Part shown: piece after piece, positions 10,997 to 23,600 of the stretch
Layout of the letters: each line of letters begins with the position of its first letter
How positions within the stretch are numbered: position 1 is the stretch's first letter
NCBI GenBank assembly: GCA_021234155.1
Contig: JAJEKV010000024.1
Coordinates: 13,550,913 to 13,614,912 of the forward strand
Length of the DNA stretch: 64,000 nucleotides
Direction of reading: 5' to 3'
Source: Isoetes taiwanensis
Lineage: Eukaryota; Streptophyta; Lycopodiopsida; Isoetales; Isoetaceae
Notes under the pieces: generated by a model
Seen by the model: only the letters and a program-made list of their open reading frames with translations
Told to the model about the DNA's origin: nothing
The model's database searches: none
Position numbers and translations under genes: made by a program

Positions 10997-11261
10997 TTGC
11001 CTTTCTTGTATACATAAAGTCAAGAAACTTGTATACATATCCTAAAGTCAAGAAACTGCCAGGTTTTTTTCATGTCATATCAAATATTCATTTTGGTTTA
11101 GTATCCAAAATATTAAAAGCATGTGCACCTTTCTGAAAAGATTTTCCAATCTTTTACCTGCATTCGGATGGGTCTACCTGCATTCTACCTCACATTCTTC
11201 ACATTCTGGGCTTCAACCAAGTTTCTTCCACGTTGCATCGCCCTGTTTCCATGGCACGAAA

Positions 11262-11343
<82 letters not shown>
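10831..11343. repeat. Tandem duplication with expanded TA tracts
   Basis: A ~115-bp block starting CCAATCTTTTACCT at 10831 recurs at 11146 (offset 315 bp), almost base for base, and each copy runs straight into a (TA)n tract: 10950-10994 (~45 bp) and 11265-11343 (~79 bp). Between them lies a 132-bp segment (10991-11122) that has a dispersed copy at 30659-30790. Apparent ORFs here translate the TA tract as alternating Tyr-Ile and are artefacts. Confidence 0.92.
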
Positions 11344-11345
<2 letters not shown>

Positions 11346-12469
11346 AGCCCGGGCCTGATCCTAAGACCAGTACCAGACATCTAACACAGACCGAGATATC
11401 TCAGCCTGGTCAGACTTATCAGTTCCATTTTTTATATTGAGGACAATCTTATAGAGGTGCCATGTAGTCTGGTTTATACAATAATCCAATCAAGTACATG
11501 CATTCAAGTTTCAAAGATTTAGACTGTTCATACAAACAGAAGTGCCATCCTAAAGATGCTACAAAGTCATGTACATGCTTTTTTCCAGTGATTTCAATCA
11601 AAAACCTTAATGCCTAGTATGCTCCCGGGCTCCATATATTGAGAGTTTGTATTTGTAAAGCATGTACAATGTAGACCATTTCAAGTTATAAATCATTGTT
11701 TACAAAGAATGATGATGATGACGCCACTTTATAGGTCAAACACATATGCTTTGATAAGTTTTACCCGAACTATTCAATGCAAGTCACAAAATAAAAGAAT
11801 GTTCATACCAAAGACTATTTTGAACAGATCCTACAACTATGCCAATAGAGTACTAACCAATAGAAATGTGTAGATAAGCATGCTTAAGAGTTCACGAAGC
11901 AACAATTGCAAGAGCCATTTTTCCGTATACATTTAAGACAATGCAAGAGTGCTATGTTTAACATGCTCAGCAACATGATACACCAGTAGCCTTGGTTTAA
12001 TCAAGACACTTGTATAATAGAACATGAATACCTTTTTAGCGATCCATATACTTTATCGGGGAAACCAATACGAGGTTTACGCAGCCAAACAATAACGCAA
12101 AACAACATCTAATATGCACCATCTTGCATAAGACAATGTGTTCTTATGGGGGGGCATGCACTTTGTATTATTCGGAAAGCCATCATTCTAGAAAATAAAG
12201 CCCATCTATGGAATGATATACCATTATTTTCAACAAAGTAGTACAGCTAATTTAGAGTGCAACCGAGATATTCTTGCAAAGATGGTAATCTATGTAAGCC
12301 ACAAATGCAGCCAATGAAAAGGTTTAAGGCAACTTTTCAGAATATAAAAGCTTGCTAGAAAGACCATCTTACAGTTACATGTGGTGGACTTGTTCAAGTT
12401 CAAAAAAAATAGTCAAAGAAGCTTTTCAAACAATTTTGGGATAATGTGGCAAGATTCATACAAACTGTT
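11344..12469. other. No gene seen
   Basis: AT-rich sequence with no credible coding frame, repeat or RNA gene that I can support. Confidence 0.5.
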
Positions 12470-12557
12470 CATTTACTAGAGGCAAATAAAGCTAAAATCA
12501 TAGCGTTTTACATGTACCTGTCCATTTACTAGAGGCAAATAAAGCTAGAATCATAAT
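12470..12557. repeat. Short direct duplication, 53-bp offset
   Basis: CATTTACTAGAGGCAAATAA occurs at 12470 and again at 12523, followed in both by AAGCTAAAATCATA or AAGCTAGAATCATA. Simple tandem duplication in non-coding DNA. Confidence 0.88.
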
Positions 12558-14872
12558 TCGGACCTTTGGTGCTGCCTTATATTTTCGCAGACGAGGTTGA
12601 GAAAGTGATACAACCCAAGAGTTTGAAAATAATTTTTTCGTTTTGAAGACTAAGGTCATCTCGATTGTGAGAAAATCATTGAAGAACCTCATCATTATTG
12701 AGATGCAATCTTCGAAAGTGTCTGTGCTAACCTTCTTTATCAAAGAAATGATAAAATGGAGTAGGTAGAAGAAACTCAGGTTACACTGCAGCCCAAGAAC
12801 ACAAATATTAGCCTAATGAGGGTAACAATGTGTCGGCCAACGGGTAAGCAAAGGAATTTCATGGCTTATCGCCCATCAACCTTAACAAAAGGTAATGAAT
12901 CAGAGATTATTATTGAATGTGCAACAATGATAACAATTTTAAATGAAGTAATAAGAGTAGCAAATACTTCTCTGTTTCATAACGGTAAATTATGCTAGTA
13001 TAACTTCCTCATTTGATCGATTTTTGCAAATGACGTGACTTATTGTTAACTGGATATGCCCCATGGGCAAAGTGCCGCTATTACATTAGTTAGAATAGAA
13101 GGCAAATAGTGGGAAAAAAACCACATGCATCTTCATCGCAACACTAGCTTAAAGCATATCATGTAATGCCTCATTAAGCGCATAAAAACAAGGAAAGACT
13201 CGATTGAGAGATGCGTCATTCCATCAAAATTATCCAAGCTTGCTATTTTATCCATCATGCTGCTCCTTGCTCCAATATTATTACTTGTATTGCTCTTTCC
13301 AAACAACGTATGTTTATCCAACATAGCTTGCATTGTAAGCGCATGCCAAGGCTTGCATTTGTCTTGTTTTTGCCTAACATTATCGAATCCGTTGTTCTAG
13401 TCCTTGTATCGGACTAGAATACTACAAGAACCTCCCTTTTTATCACCATGTAAGCGATTCTATCGAGCTAAGCTTTCTACGCAAGCGCTCTTCTCATTGC
13501 TAAATGATCTTGCTATAGCCCAAATGCGGCTTTGCAACAAAAACTCAAAATAGCGCCAAATTCCATTTTCGAACTGTTTTCAAATGGTCCAAACTTGTCA
13601 TGTTTAAGTAAAGTCATACCTCTTGGAGATTCATAGAATTAATGCTTTTCGTATCAAGGCATGAAGTGTGCTGCAGGTGGTCGTTGCTCGCCATAATTTG
13701 TGGAAGATTTTCACATAAACCCCGACCGACCGTTTCGCCCGGCTCATGTGAACCCTAAAACTTTTGTATCGAGGTATCACGCCCAAGAGGTATGCGATAT
13801 TGCCGGACCATATACTAGTGTACGTAGTGGATGTAGACGTATTCACAAACAAATTGATAAAAGTGCGTGAAAAGATGCCAATATATTTTAGATAACCTTG
13901 ACCATGGCATCCAACATTTTGCCCATTGTTCATGGAGGCAAACCATATCCGAGGTGGGGTGCAACTGTCAGCCCATATACTATGAAAATATAAAGACTCA
14001 ACAAAACCATTAAAATGCTCTTTAAATGCACCAAGTGTGTGCTAAAAGCAACCACATGCATGAAAGAGGTGACTTGGTTTTTCAAGACACTTGGCCCAAA
14101 GCATGCATGGAAAACGTGCATGCTTTTTCTTTTCAAAGGCTTTTTGGAAAGCCTTTATATAAAAGTACACATCCAAATATGTGGTCCCCTTTTTTTTACG
14201 AAAACATGCCATGCTATTGGAGCCATAGTCCAAAGAAGTACTATTTTGCATAAATGTGCAAATGTATAAAAGCATCCTCAAGATTCTACAAAAATTGAAG
14301 AGCCATATGTAACAAAAAGGTGGAGATACTAGACATAAAAATACAATATATGGATTTTCCACATACCTAGTTATCATGTCATGTTGGCATGTGCCACTTG
14401 ATATTCTCATAAGTGAGTTGGGATCAACCGCTTGAATACATTTTGCAAAATTTCTTGCCATAATTGGCAATCTCCGATGTTGCTTTGTAACAATGGGCTA
14501 GAACAAACTCGTAGGCCACAACTCCGTCTGTGGTGTTACACTGTGCCTATGCCAGCCATAGGACAAATGTAATGATGTGTTTTATTATATGCCATCATAA
14601 CATGGTTACTTAAGTCTCTAGCAAAACCATCTACATCTGCAGTATCAGTAAAGCCTATGCCAGCCTATCAGTTAACACAAGATGCCCATATGGGCAAGTA
14701 AGTTTCAGTAAATGAAAATTCTGGAGTGTTGCAAGAGCATAAAGAGTCCATAGCACCTTAGCCAGTGTCTAGATAATTGGTTCGAGAAATAAGTCAAATT
14801 GTGCCTAAGCCAGCCATTGAATATATATGTATATATTTATATCCCTTATATATATACAATTATATAAGCACC
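12558..14872. other. No recognisable gene
   Basis: Several 60-140 codon frames exist (for example minus 14042-14470), but none has a motif I recognise and the two strands look equally open. Between ~14540 and 14820 the phrase GCCTATGCCAGCC or a close variant appears three times at ~110 and ~150 bp spacing, hinting at a decayed repeat. Nothing else is supported. Confidence 0.45.
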
Positions 14873-14969
14873 CCCCTTATTTCTAGAGATTTTGGTGTCA
14901 CCGCGTGAGCCGTCCAGATCTGAGATCAACGGCCCACATGGTGACACCAAAATCTCTAGAAATAAGGGG
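14873..14969. repeat. Perfect inverted repeat (30-bp arms, 37-bp loop), MITE or foldback-like
   Basis: Arms 14873-14902 and 14940-14969 are exact reverse complements over 30 bp, starting CCCCTTATTTCTAGAG on the left. The loop holds a second 5-bp stem (GCCGT/ACGGC). No obvious target duplication flanks it. Transcribed, it would form a near-perfect 30-bp hairpin suited to small-RNA processing. It could be a miniature transposon or the fused ends of a deleted element. Confidence 0.85.
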
Positions 14970-17900
14970 CCAGCTTGTGTCAAATCGATTTCGTCCGTTG
15001 AATGTGCAAGATCGACGATCCAGATAGAGCCAGCTTTATTTGGGGCTTTTAATTTGGGCCGTTGGATTTAGGGATTCAATCTTGCCCGTTGATAAAAATA
15101 AAAAGGTCATTAAAATTAAATGCACCTCAAGAGGTGGCACCACTTAGCAATGACGTGTCATTTTAAAATTTTAGTGGCATTGGACATTAAGATATGAGGT
15201 TGTGGAAAGCAATCTTTGTGAGGTGGCATGGGGCCGGTGGTTAAAAGTTCGTCAAAATTTAATGCTGCTTTTGCCTCTCATATCTTAGCCCGAAAAATTG
15301 GTCCGGCTAAGCTTCCAAGTGCAGCGGCCATCTGGGCTCTCTCAAGCTCTGGAAATGAAAGGGGCAGATATGGCTATGGTGCAAACTCCTCCGAATGAAT
15401 GCGCCCGCCTGCTCAACACGACATTTGGCTTCCTGGCCTCTGTTGTTTAGACTTTAAATTGCATCTGAATCATGTGAGCTCCAGCAGCTGTAAGTCCCGG
15501 TGTTTGAAAGCTTCAATACTTCATTACGTAGTTTAATTTTGAGTGCCTTCGTGGGTTCAATCCCCGCAGAGTTGGCAACTGGATAATCGAAAGGAACGGT
15601 CCCAATCAAAGGAAAGGAATTGGGCGTGCTTCAAAATTTTCGCCATGTTCTTGGCTTCACTTATTCAACCCCTTTTGCATTTGCGGGCTCGGCCCTCGAT
15701 AATGCTCGGAATTCAAGAGCCCAAAACAAGGCAGGCGGTGCCCCGCTTAAAGCAGAGCTACGAGGAAGCAAACCTTCTGAGAGTAGTGCATCTGGCTGAA
15801 GAACAGTTATGGATTTGTGCCAGCTCCTATGATTTGGTTGTCTTTTTCTATTATATGTATGTATGACCTCTGTATTTTTGCAAAAGCTTTGAGTGCTTAA
15901 TATCGGAGAAAACGTATTTGAATCGGTAATTCCTAACAAGGAAATTGGTCTTTATTTTGTAGGTGAAGTTTTGCTAAAAATGTGCTTTGGAAGGGACGTT
16001 AGAATAAAGCGGACGGCGCAGATACCAATCGGAAGGCAATCGATATTGTTCACACACTCTGATGTATGTTTCTCGTGATTTGCCATTTTTGGCAAAGTAG
16101 GTTTGCTCTCTATTCTTCGTATCACCTTTGCCTAATCGCCTTGCCCTGCGTTCAGCTTCCATTACGGTCTTGCCTTCAAGCCAAGATGATATCACCCTGT
16201 GGATACGCCTTTAGATTGAGGAATAAACAGACTAGATGAATTAAGCACCATGAATGAAACAGTTAGTATGTTGTTGCACACCCATTCAGAAGATATGATT
16301 TTATTTTTCTTGATTTCTTGTCGTAGTGCTTACAAAACAAGATATTCATTACTCAAATAAGTTTTGTAGTTTAACAATATCGTAGTATAAGACCAGGTAC
16401 GAAGCCGGATGCAAAGGTTGATGTACTTTTGCTCATGCATTCTAGGCCCTCGTAGTTTGCGCCTTTGGCAGCCTAATAACATTAAAAAGCTTTTAGTGGC
16501 TGGTCGGGAAACATTCGGCATTACTTCGTCATAACAACAATACTGAACACCTTATGCCATCCGTATTTGATTTATTGAGTTGCTTTAAAATGCTCGTGGA
16601 AGCTGCTTGTCGATGTAGATTTTTGAGGTACATAAGCGATGAATCTATTACTCCAGGATTTTCCGATATTATTAGGGGCGACGGATTTTGGTTATAATGC
16701 TTTACCTGCTTGGGATGTACCGCATTACTACTCTTTAATGTGTAACCTTTTGTGGCCTCATTCATCACCCATTTAGCATCATTGGGGAGCTTTTTCATTC
16801 ACGGAGTGTCTTTGGAAATTATATGTGTATTATGGCAACCTGCACAATGGCGTAATGATGCAGACCGAATCGAATGTTTGGGATGCAATGGAATTGCACG
16901 TGGCAACTGATGATTGAAAATACGATTGAATGATAAGCATGTTGAGATAATTTCCTCGAAGATAGGACACGAGGGATTTTGATACACTTGTTTCACTAAA
17001 GAAATGGGGCTTTATTGGTATCTTTCCCTCAGCCATTTCTTTTTAGTGTTGCCATGCTTCTCGGGCCACGAGGGTAGAATATTATATTGTTCTTTGTCGA
17101 GGTTGCAACGGTGTTATGGAACTTGGTGCAAAATTAAAGATGGATAGGAATCTAAGCTTTTCCATTTTCGACTCGATGCTTATGAGTAAAAAGATTTTGG
17201 ATGATTTTGCATGTTCCGTCCGCTTCAATTCAAAATGGATGTTCTTGAGATCGCTTTGCCCCATGTTTCCTCAAGGTCATAATCAAGAGGGGAATTTTGC
17301 CGACGGATGCCTGGACTCATCCAATAATATTTCTTATTGCAAACTTAGCTTGCCACTACTTTGTAATTTTCATGCCTTTAAGCTCATCTCAAAGATTTCT
17401 CGAAGCTGCGCTCAACATGTGAGGCCGATGATTTCCATTTCGCTTTTGGGGAGCAATGAGATGGAAGCTCGGGCCTCCTTTCCTAGAATGAAGCAGGCGC
17501 CGCTTATATATTTCCAGTCTTATAGTTGATTCAAAAACTCTCGATTATTGTTGAAAGCAAAGATGCGTACCACATAATGCTCGCTTTTAAACGGGTCTCG
17601 CCGCTAGATTGCACTTGATTGCATTAACGGGCATAGATTTCAAGAGTTTGAGTGCGTGAGTTGCAATGCTTGATCTAGTTTGGTGAAAAGTAGAGGGGCT
17701 AATTCACGTAGGGTTGGGACATTCTATTTGCCAAAAGGGATGTATGTAGCTTATTGCTTCATTTACTAGTGGTATCAATGCGGCTCAATGTGTTTGCGTG
17801 ATAAATTGAAAGCCATCTAGGGTCAGAAAGCAATGGGATTTTGCATAAACCATGAGAAACGCAGCGCATAATCGTACCTAAAAGCGTAAGCGATGCCGAA

Positions 17901-18669
17901 GGTTAATGGCTAGAGTAGGGATCGATATAAGCTTGGCTGCCATAACCTGATTATCAATCGGAAATGCTAACCATTGAAAACGCAAAAGTAGGCTCGTATC
18001 TTAAGATTTTGGCTGTGTGTCAACCGTAATGATCGAGGTGTTTCAACATCCAGAAACCACCTTTAGATTGCATAGTAAAAGATTATGGAATGCAGGAAAT
18101 ATTTCACAATGTTGGTGATTTTACCACTAATGTAAACTCATGAATGAGGCACATTTTATTCATCGAGATCGCTCTTGAAGTTGTTCCATTATATGCATTA
18201 ATTATTTTTCTCCAAGCCGTGACAAGCTTTTGTCCGACATACGTACCCGCAGCATGCTATATTTTTCCTCGTATAGCTTAATTCCACAATGGAGACGATT
18301 GTTTGTTACATTTCTCTCCATGGTATGTCACATGTTCCGCGATGGTGGTGCCATTACACTATTTTTTCGACGCATGACAAGGAGTTTTCAAATAAGAAAT
18401 GAGGTACTTTTTTGTTTCCCATTGTTTCAAGAGTTACCTTCGCTCATATCGATATAAGCCGTTAGATTGTATCGCATTGGACAAGCAGGAAGTATCAAGC
18501 CTGGCTGGTTGAGTCATGAGGTACCTGCCTTGTGTCATGGGATGCCAAAACGTTTTACATGACTTTTTGAAAAGCCAATAATACATCTTCTATCCTCAAG
18601 CTCGACATATCGCTTAGGGCAAAGATGTTAAGGATTCCATTTTCTGCTATGGAACTTATGATTTGCGCA
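14970..18669. other. No recognisable gene; scattered open frames
   Basis: The longest frames are plus 15543-15866 (107 codons), plus 17116-17529 (137 codons) and a minus frame of about 156 codons across 16529-16996 with a single TGA at 16799-16801. None carries a motif, signal peptide or membrane pattern I can name. 14990-15080 has the CCGTTGAAT / GCCGTTGGATTT phrases often seen in plant transposon-derived sequence. Treat as intergenic until transcripts say otherwise. Confidence 0.4.
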
Positions 18670-18769
18670 GAAGTTTGATCACACAATAACTTTAAACATT
18701 TAGACTCACATTGTGTCCTGAAGTTTAGTCACACAATAACTTAAAAATTTAGACTCGACCTTGTGTCCT
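18670..18769. repeat. Two tandem ~50-bp units
   Basis: Units at 18670-18719 and 18720-18769 share GAAGTTT, then TCACACAATAACTT, then TTTAGACTC, then TTGTGTCCT. A small diverged tandem duplication. Confidence 0.85.
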
Positions 18770-18889
18770 TTTACAAATACTTTGAAACATTTCTGAGACA
18801 TATGTAAGACTCTTCCATGGTTCTCCTTAGTCTTTCTAACAATCAAGGAGCTAATACGAAGTTATCTCGTACACTCATAGTTTAGCTTA

Positions 18890-20060
18890 ACCAAATTTAT
18901 CTTCGCTGATTGATCATTGTCTGCTAAGTTACCAACTTTCACATTCTGATAAACTCTTCGAGGACTGTGAATAGTGATACTAATTTATAATAGACCACCT
19001 TCCTTCACAAACATTCTTTGATTAGAATTCAAGAAAGGAAGCACAAGCAATAGACCCCTTAGTGTGATCTCGCTTAGTGTGGATTTTGATCGAGACACAC
19101 CATTAGCTTCCTCGCCGTAATAAGGAAAAGCTAGGGTAAAGTATAGAGCTATTGCCTTTACAGACCAAACTAGACCATGTATCAACATGGTCCGATGACA
19201 ATTTCTCAAATGATGATATGGAGTCCAAGAGAATACCAAATCCAACAATTTTGACGCTTTCAAAGTAGTAACGAAGGTGGACTAGAAAACAATAGCACTT
19301 CCCACCTAATACATTAAATCACTCTTATTTTGTGATCTAAGAAATTCTAACAAACGCTTGTGGAAAGCCTTGACTACTTAAAGTTCTAATAACAATGGTG
19401 AGTTTCATTGAATGGTTATCGAGATTTTAGCTTAAAAACTTCATGACTTTGAAGTAGATGACACCGGTTATTTGTGTGATCGAGAAGGTAAAATCCCACT
19501 AGGGATGTGCATTAAAGACACCTTGAGCAAATAAAATTTTGGATTCACCTCAAAGAATCCTTTCTAGAATATTGGTACACTCTTAATGGAATGGGGTAAA
19601 GTTATAAATCTCAAGTATCTCGTGGAAATCTTCCCAACATAATGCATATTCTGACTTCGCACACTCTCCGCAAGATACTCTCACCAAGTTGTCAAATTAT
19701 TCTTCACACTATCGTTTGGGTCCATACCTTCCAATTAAAAGCAGAGATATTGAACCTCCAATTGAGTCACATCTAAGTGAAAGTGATGTGGTAAAAATTT
19801 AAAATTATTGCCTTATAGAATCCTATGTACCGTTCTAAATGGAACCATGTACCAAATCGCTCAATAATTTCTCAAATGATAATGTGGAGTCCAAGAAAAT
19901 TACCACCCCAGCCCAAAAATGCACCATTAAATCATTTTATTTTGTGGATAAAGAAGTTCTAATAAATTATGGTGAATACATCGTGCAAGCCGCATTTAGC
20001 CAAGTTTTCATGACTTTCACCCAGATGCATACCGCCATTTGAGGAGGTGTACCCCAAACA
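18890..20060. repeat. Degenerate direct duplication, ~666-bp offset
   Basis: ATTTCTCAAATGAT followed by a variant of ATGGAGTCCAAGA occurs at 19201 and 19867. Following blocks (a TTAAATCA...TTATTTTGTG segment) match in the same order, and a third partial copy (CCAACTTTCAC...GATAAACTCTTC) occurs at ~18930 and ~20390. Copies are too diverged for a recent duplication. No coding capacity. Confidence 0.7.
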
Positions 20061-20311
20061 AGATATGCACTAAAAGACATTAATAGTTCGAAATGTGGAG
20101 ACAACAAATTAGTGGATTATGATACCACTGACTTGACCAAACAATATTTTAAAAAGCCATGTACAGACTATATGTTAGAGAAATACTACTTAAATTGTAT
20201 GTAGTAAACATTGATTTTTTAATAAAAGCTTTGGCTTTGAGTTATTCATTTAACTTAATCCCTTTAGTTTAATTCAAATTTAGGTTTGCTTTTCGATGAC
20301 CACCCATTAAG

Positions 20312-20360
20312 ATAGATATGTAGATAGATAGATAGATAAGGATGTATAGATAGATAGATT
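20312..20360. repeat. (GATA)n microsatellite, interrupted
   Basis: Two short runs of TAGATAGATAGA separated by AAGGATGTA. Simple repeat. Confidence 0.9.
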
Positions 20361-20590
20361 TTTAGGTCCACACAATAATTAAGGTAACTCCAACTTTCAC
20401 TTTCTTGATAAACTCTTCATCGGTGAAGTTTTAATTAACTGGATTTAACTTCATTTACTCAGATGCATACTCCCCATTTTGTTATTATTTACCTTATGAT
20501 TTTGGCACTCAACTTTAGATACTCATTTTAAGCTTGATTTTACCCTATATGTTCAGAACTATACCGAGCAAACCCATTGATATAAAAACT

Positions 20591-20592
<2 letters not shown>

Positions 20593-20675
<83 letters not shown>

Positions 20676-20680
20676 ATATA
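20593..20680. repeat. (TA)n microsatellite, ~80 bp
   Basis: Uninterrupted TA from 20593 to ~20673, then CTATATA. It is not flanked by the segment that accompanies the other TA tracts at 10950 and 11265, so its origin is independent. Confidence 0.95.
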
Positions 20681-23600
20681 CATTATTAAAAATGTTTCGA
20701 TATACTACTCCTCGCAGTTCTTTGTGTTCTCGTTGTATACATGTATAATGCCGAAAATTTTTCCGGCTGCTTTCTACCCCTTTCTCTCCTGCCACCGTAA
20801 ATTAACTCCCAATCAACACTTACCACGGATATCTTCATATTTTCAAATTTGCATTGTTATTTCTAGTTTATATCGGAGGCGGGTCATGGAGGGTCTGCTT
20901 CATTTCTACCCATTTCCATTTCGCTCTTCGCTGTTCATTTCGTCGACGCCGCTTCTTTGCTTGCAGAGTAGAGTTCACAAAATTTTCTAGACTATGGTTG
21001 GAAGCGAGCAGCTTCGCTGATTTATCTTAGCTCCAAAGAACTCAGGCTTCAAATATCCGAGGTTTCGTGAACAAGGGAAACTCGTTCTAGCATTGCATCG
21101 TGAAGCCGTAGCACAATCTCTGCTTTTGCCCCCATACTGATTTTGTTTTGTCTGCTCTAGATTGGTTTGTGGTGATCATCGACCTTTAACCGAGGGATAA
21201 ATTCATGGTTTGTAACTATGCATGTATTGAAATGCAAAATTCATTTATTAAGAAGTACCGCAGATGCAAAATTCATTTATTAAGAAGTTGTTATTCTTCC
21301 GCTCAAGAATCTTGCTTGCTTGAATCTTGCTTACGCTTTCATGGTTGGCATGCGTGAACTCTGGGCTTACGAGAGGATAATGCCGCCTTTGCATTGGTTA
21401 TCGCTTGTTTCCTTCATTTCTCGAGGTTTTCTCAAGCCCGCTGCGATAATTTACTCAAGGCTCTCACCGCATTACTGTAACCGGTTAAGCCTTTGCTATG
21501 CATGCGTGCTTAGCTGGCTTTGTTGGAGTCGGTAGTCCTGGGATTGAGGAGTTCTTTGAGGTTTTCAGTTTGAGCGTGATTGTGCACTGCGAGTCTATAA
21601 GTTTTCAAATGCCTAATATGTCCCTCTGGCATCTTCACAATCAATAATGAGGCATTGTTCCTGCTGAATGCAAAGTCCATGCCATACAATGTAGTTTTGG
21701 TCATGAAGATTTGTCAGGGCTTATATGCAACAAGATATCTCAACTCCAGCCTTAATTGTTCTTTCAACTAGCTGCCCATCTACTTTTGTGCAAGCTCTGT
21801 CCTCTTTAGCTACATCTTGCTTGCAATCAAACCATTCATGTTGGAATGCATGCATTAGAAAATAGAGTTGGTTTATACTTGCCTTTGATCCTCGGACACC
21901 TGCTTGGAGCGTAAGAGATTGAACCCCGCAAGTTTGAGTCTGCTACATTACATCTCTGTTAGAATTTAGGTTCTAGAGGGTCACATCGGTTTAAACAAAA
22001 TAGACAAATGAAGTTAGATGATAGAATCCAGATGTCTCTACAAGTGGTAAAATAGATACATGATTCACATGGCAGCTTAAAATGTACTGAGTTTGTTGTT
22101 TACATTATTAGTTCCCCATTTTAGTGTGCTGCACTAACTTTTCCTTTGAATTGGCTCCTCTCATTTGGCATATTCCCATGAGTGTAAAGTATATTATATT
22201 CCAATATCCTCAAGTTCTGAACTTTAGCATATGTATAGAATTAGCTTCATGACTCCTTTAACTTAAGTAGCCATTTTCAAAGCTCATTCTGCTTTGAAAC
22301 CCTATTCAGCATATAAATCTCGCTTGTTTCGAGGTGGTGAAGTCGGCAATTGTAAAAAATGTATACTGAAAACAAGCATTTTCCTCGGGCAAATCGTGGC
22401 AAGATTTACACATGCTACGCTTCTATGGTTAGCGGAGCTATTGTTGCCAAGGGCTTGCTGGAAGAACAAATATTGGATGCGTTGCTCTTGAGTTATTTTA
22501 TGAAATGACGAGAAGGAACTTCACATTGTAACTCGGACTACATATCAATCGCCTCAAAATCGGCGCGCCTGCATGCTCGAATCGATATGTGGATTGTCGC
22601 CGCAAGTAGGCTTGTCACAAGGGTAAAGCCAGAAGTGTGGTAATTTCATTCATAAGACCTATCGACTAAGGACTTAGAGAAGACTCACCCCTGGCGTAAA
22701 GATATTCCTCCTAAGGCTTTGGCGTAAATCTATCATGCCAAGGGAGGGCTTATTCTACTTTCACAATGTTTAACCGGTAGAAGGAGGCCCAGCAGCCGAT
22801 CAATAGAGGAGCCGGATAAAGACGACGAGATTCTCTTCTGAAACCAAAGAAGGGTTGCAAAAGAAAAAGGACTCCATTTGTTAGGACTCATTGCACTAAT
22901 ATTTCTAGCATGCACCCTTTTCTCATGCCTTGCACGCCTAGATCCAAATGTTATGTTGGTTCATTTTGCATTTGTTGCCCTCGCTTATTATGAAGCTTTT
23001 TGAATGTAGAAACCAAGAGAACCACCGATGTAATATTGCCATGCTTGGCATCGTCATATATGTTTTGAGGGAATTGAGTTTTGTGAAGCTTTGAGAGATG
23101 ATCCGAAATTTCTCAAGGGTCAGAATTTGTGCATTTTAAAAGTTTTGAAGCTATTCTTGGGGGCAGGAAAATATGTGGTATACCCCGAGGTTGATTGCAA
23201 ATATTCTCAAGATCTATGAGAAGTAGTCGCAAGAGATTCTTAAACACATTAAACATGTTTGTTTTCCTATGGACCCCAACTGCAAAGTCCACCGTCCACC
23301 CCAAACCCAAACCATATAGAACTTGTAATTAAATACATACTCTATTCAATCAAGACATATGAACAAATTTATGATGATTGATGCACTCTTCTATGCATGC
23401 AGCTCATTTGCCCCAGAAAGTTGGAGCCGCCTCTGACTTTTGAGTTCTCTTTGGAGGTCTTAGTACCTGGGAGATATATTTGGCATCTTTGTTTGCAGTA
23501 GGCGCCCGCCACTGGCGCAGCCGATATCTTAGAGGTAATTTGCCATGTTTATAAAACATTTTCTTCTTCTACCATGCACGCCATACTCTTCTATATGAAG

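Noticed and set aside
10637-11440. Plus-strand frames of 77-126 codons ending in alternating Tyr-Ile
   Set aside because: They translate (TA)n tracts within a duplicated non-coding block; no conserved protein.
13415-13435. TACTACAAGAACC as another CACTA end
   Set aside because: First base wrong and no subterminal repeats or flanking triplet.
15542-15570. GGGTTCAATCCCC resembling a tRNA T-loop / Pol III B box
   Set aside because: No A box, no acceptor-stem pairing at tRNA distance.
16529-16996. Minus frame of ~156 codons with one TGA as a gene with a single nonsense change
   Set aside because: No recognisable motif; a single stop in 470 bp of AT-rich DNA is not enough evidence.
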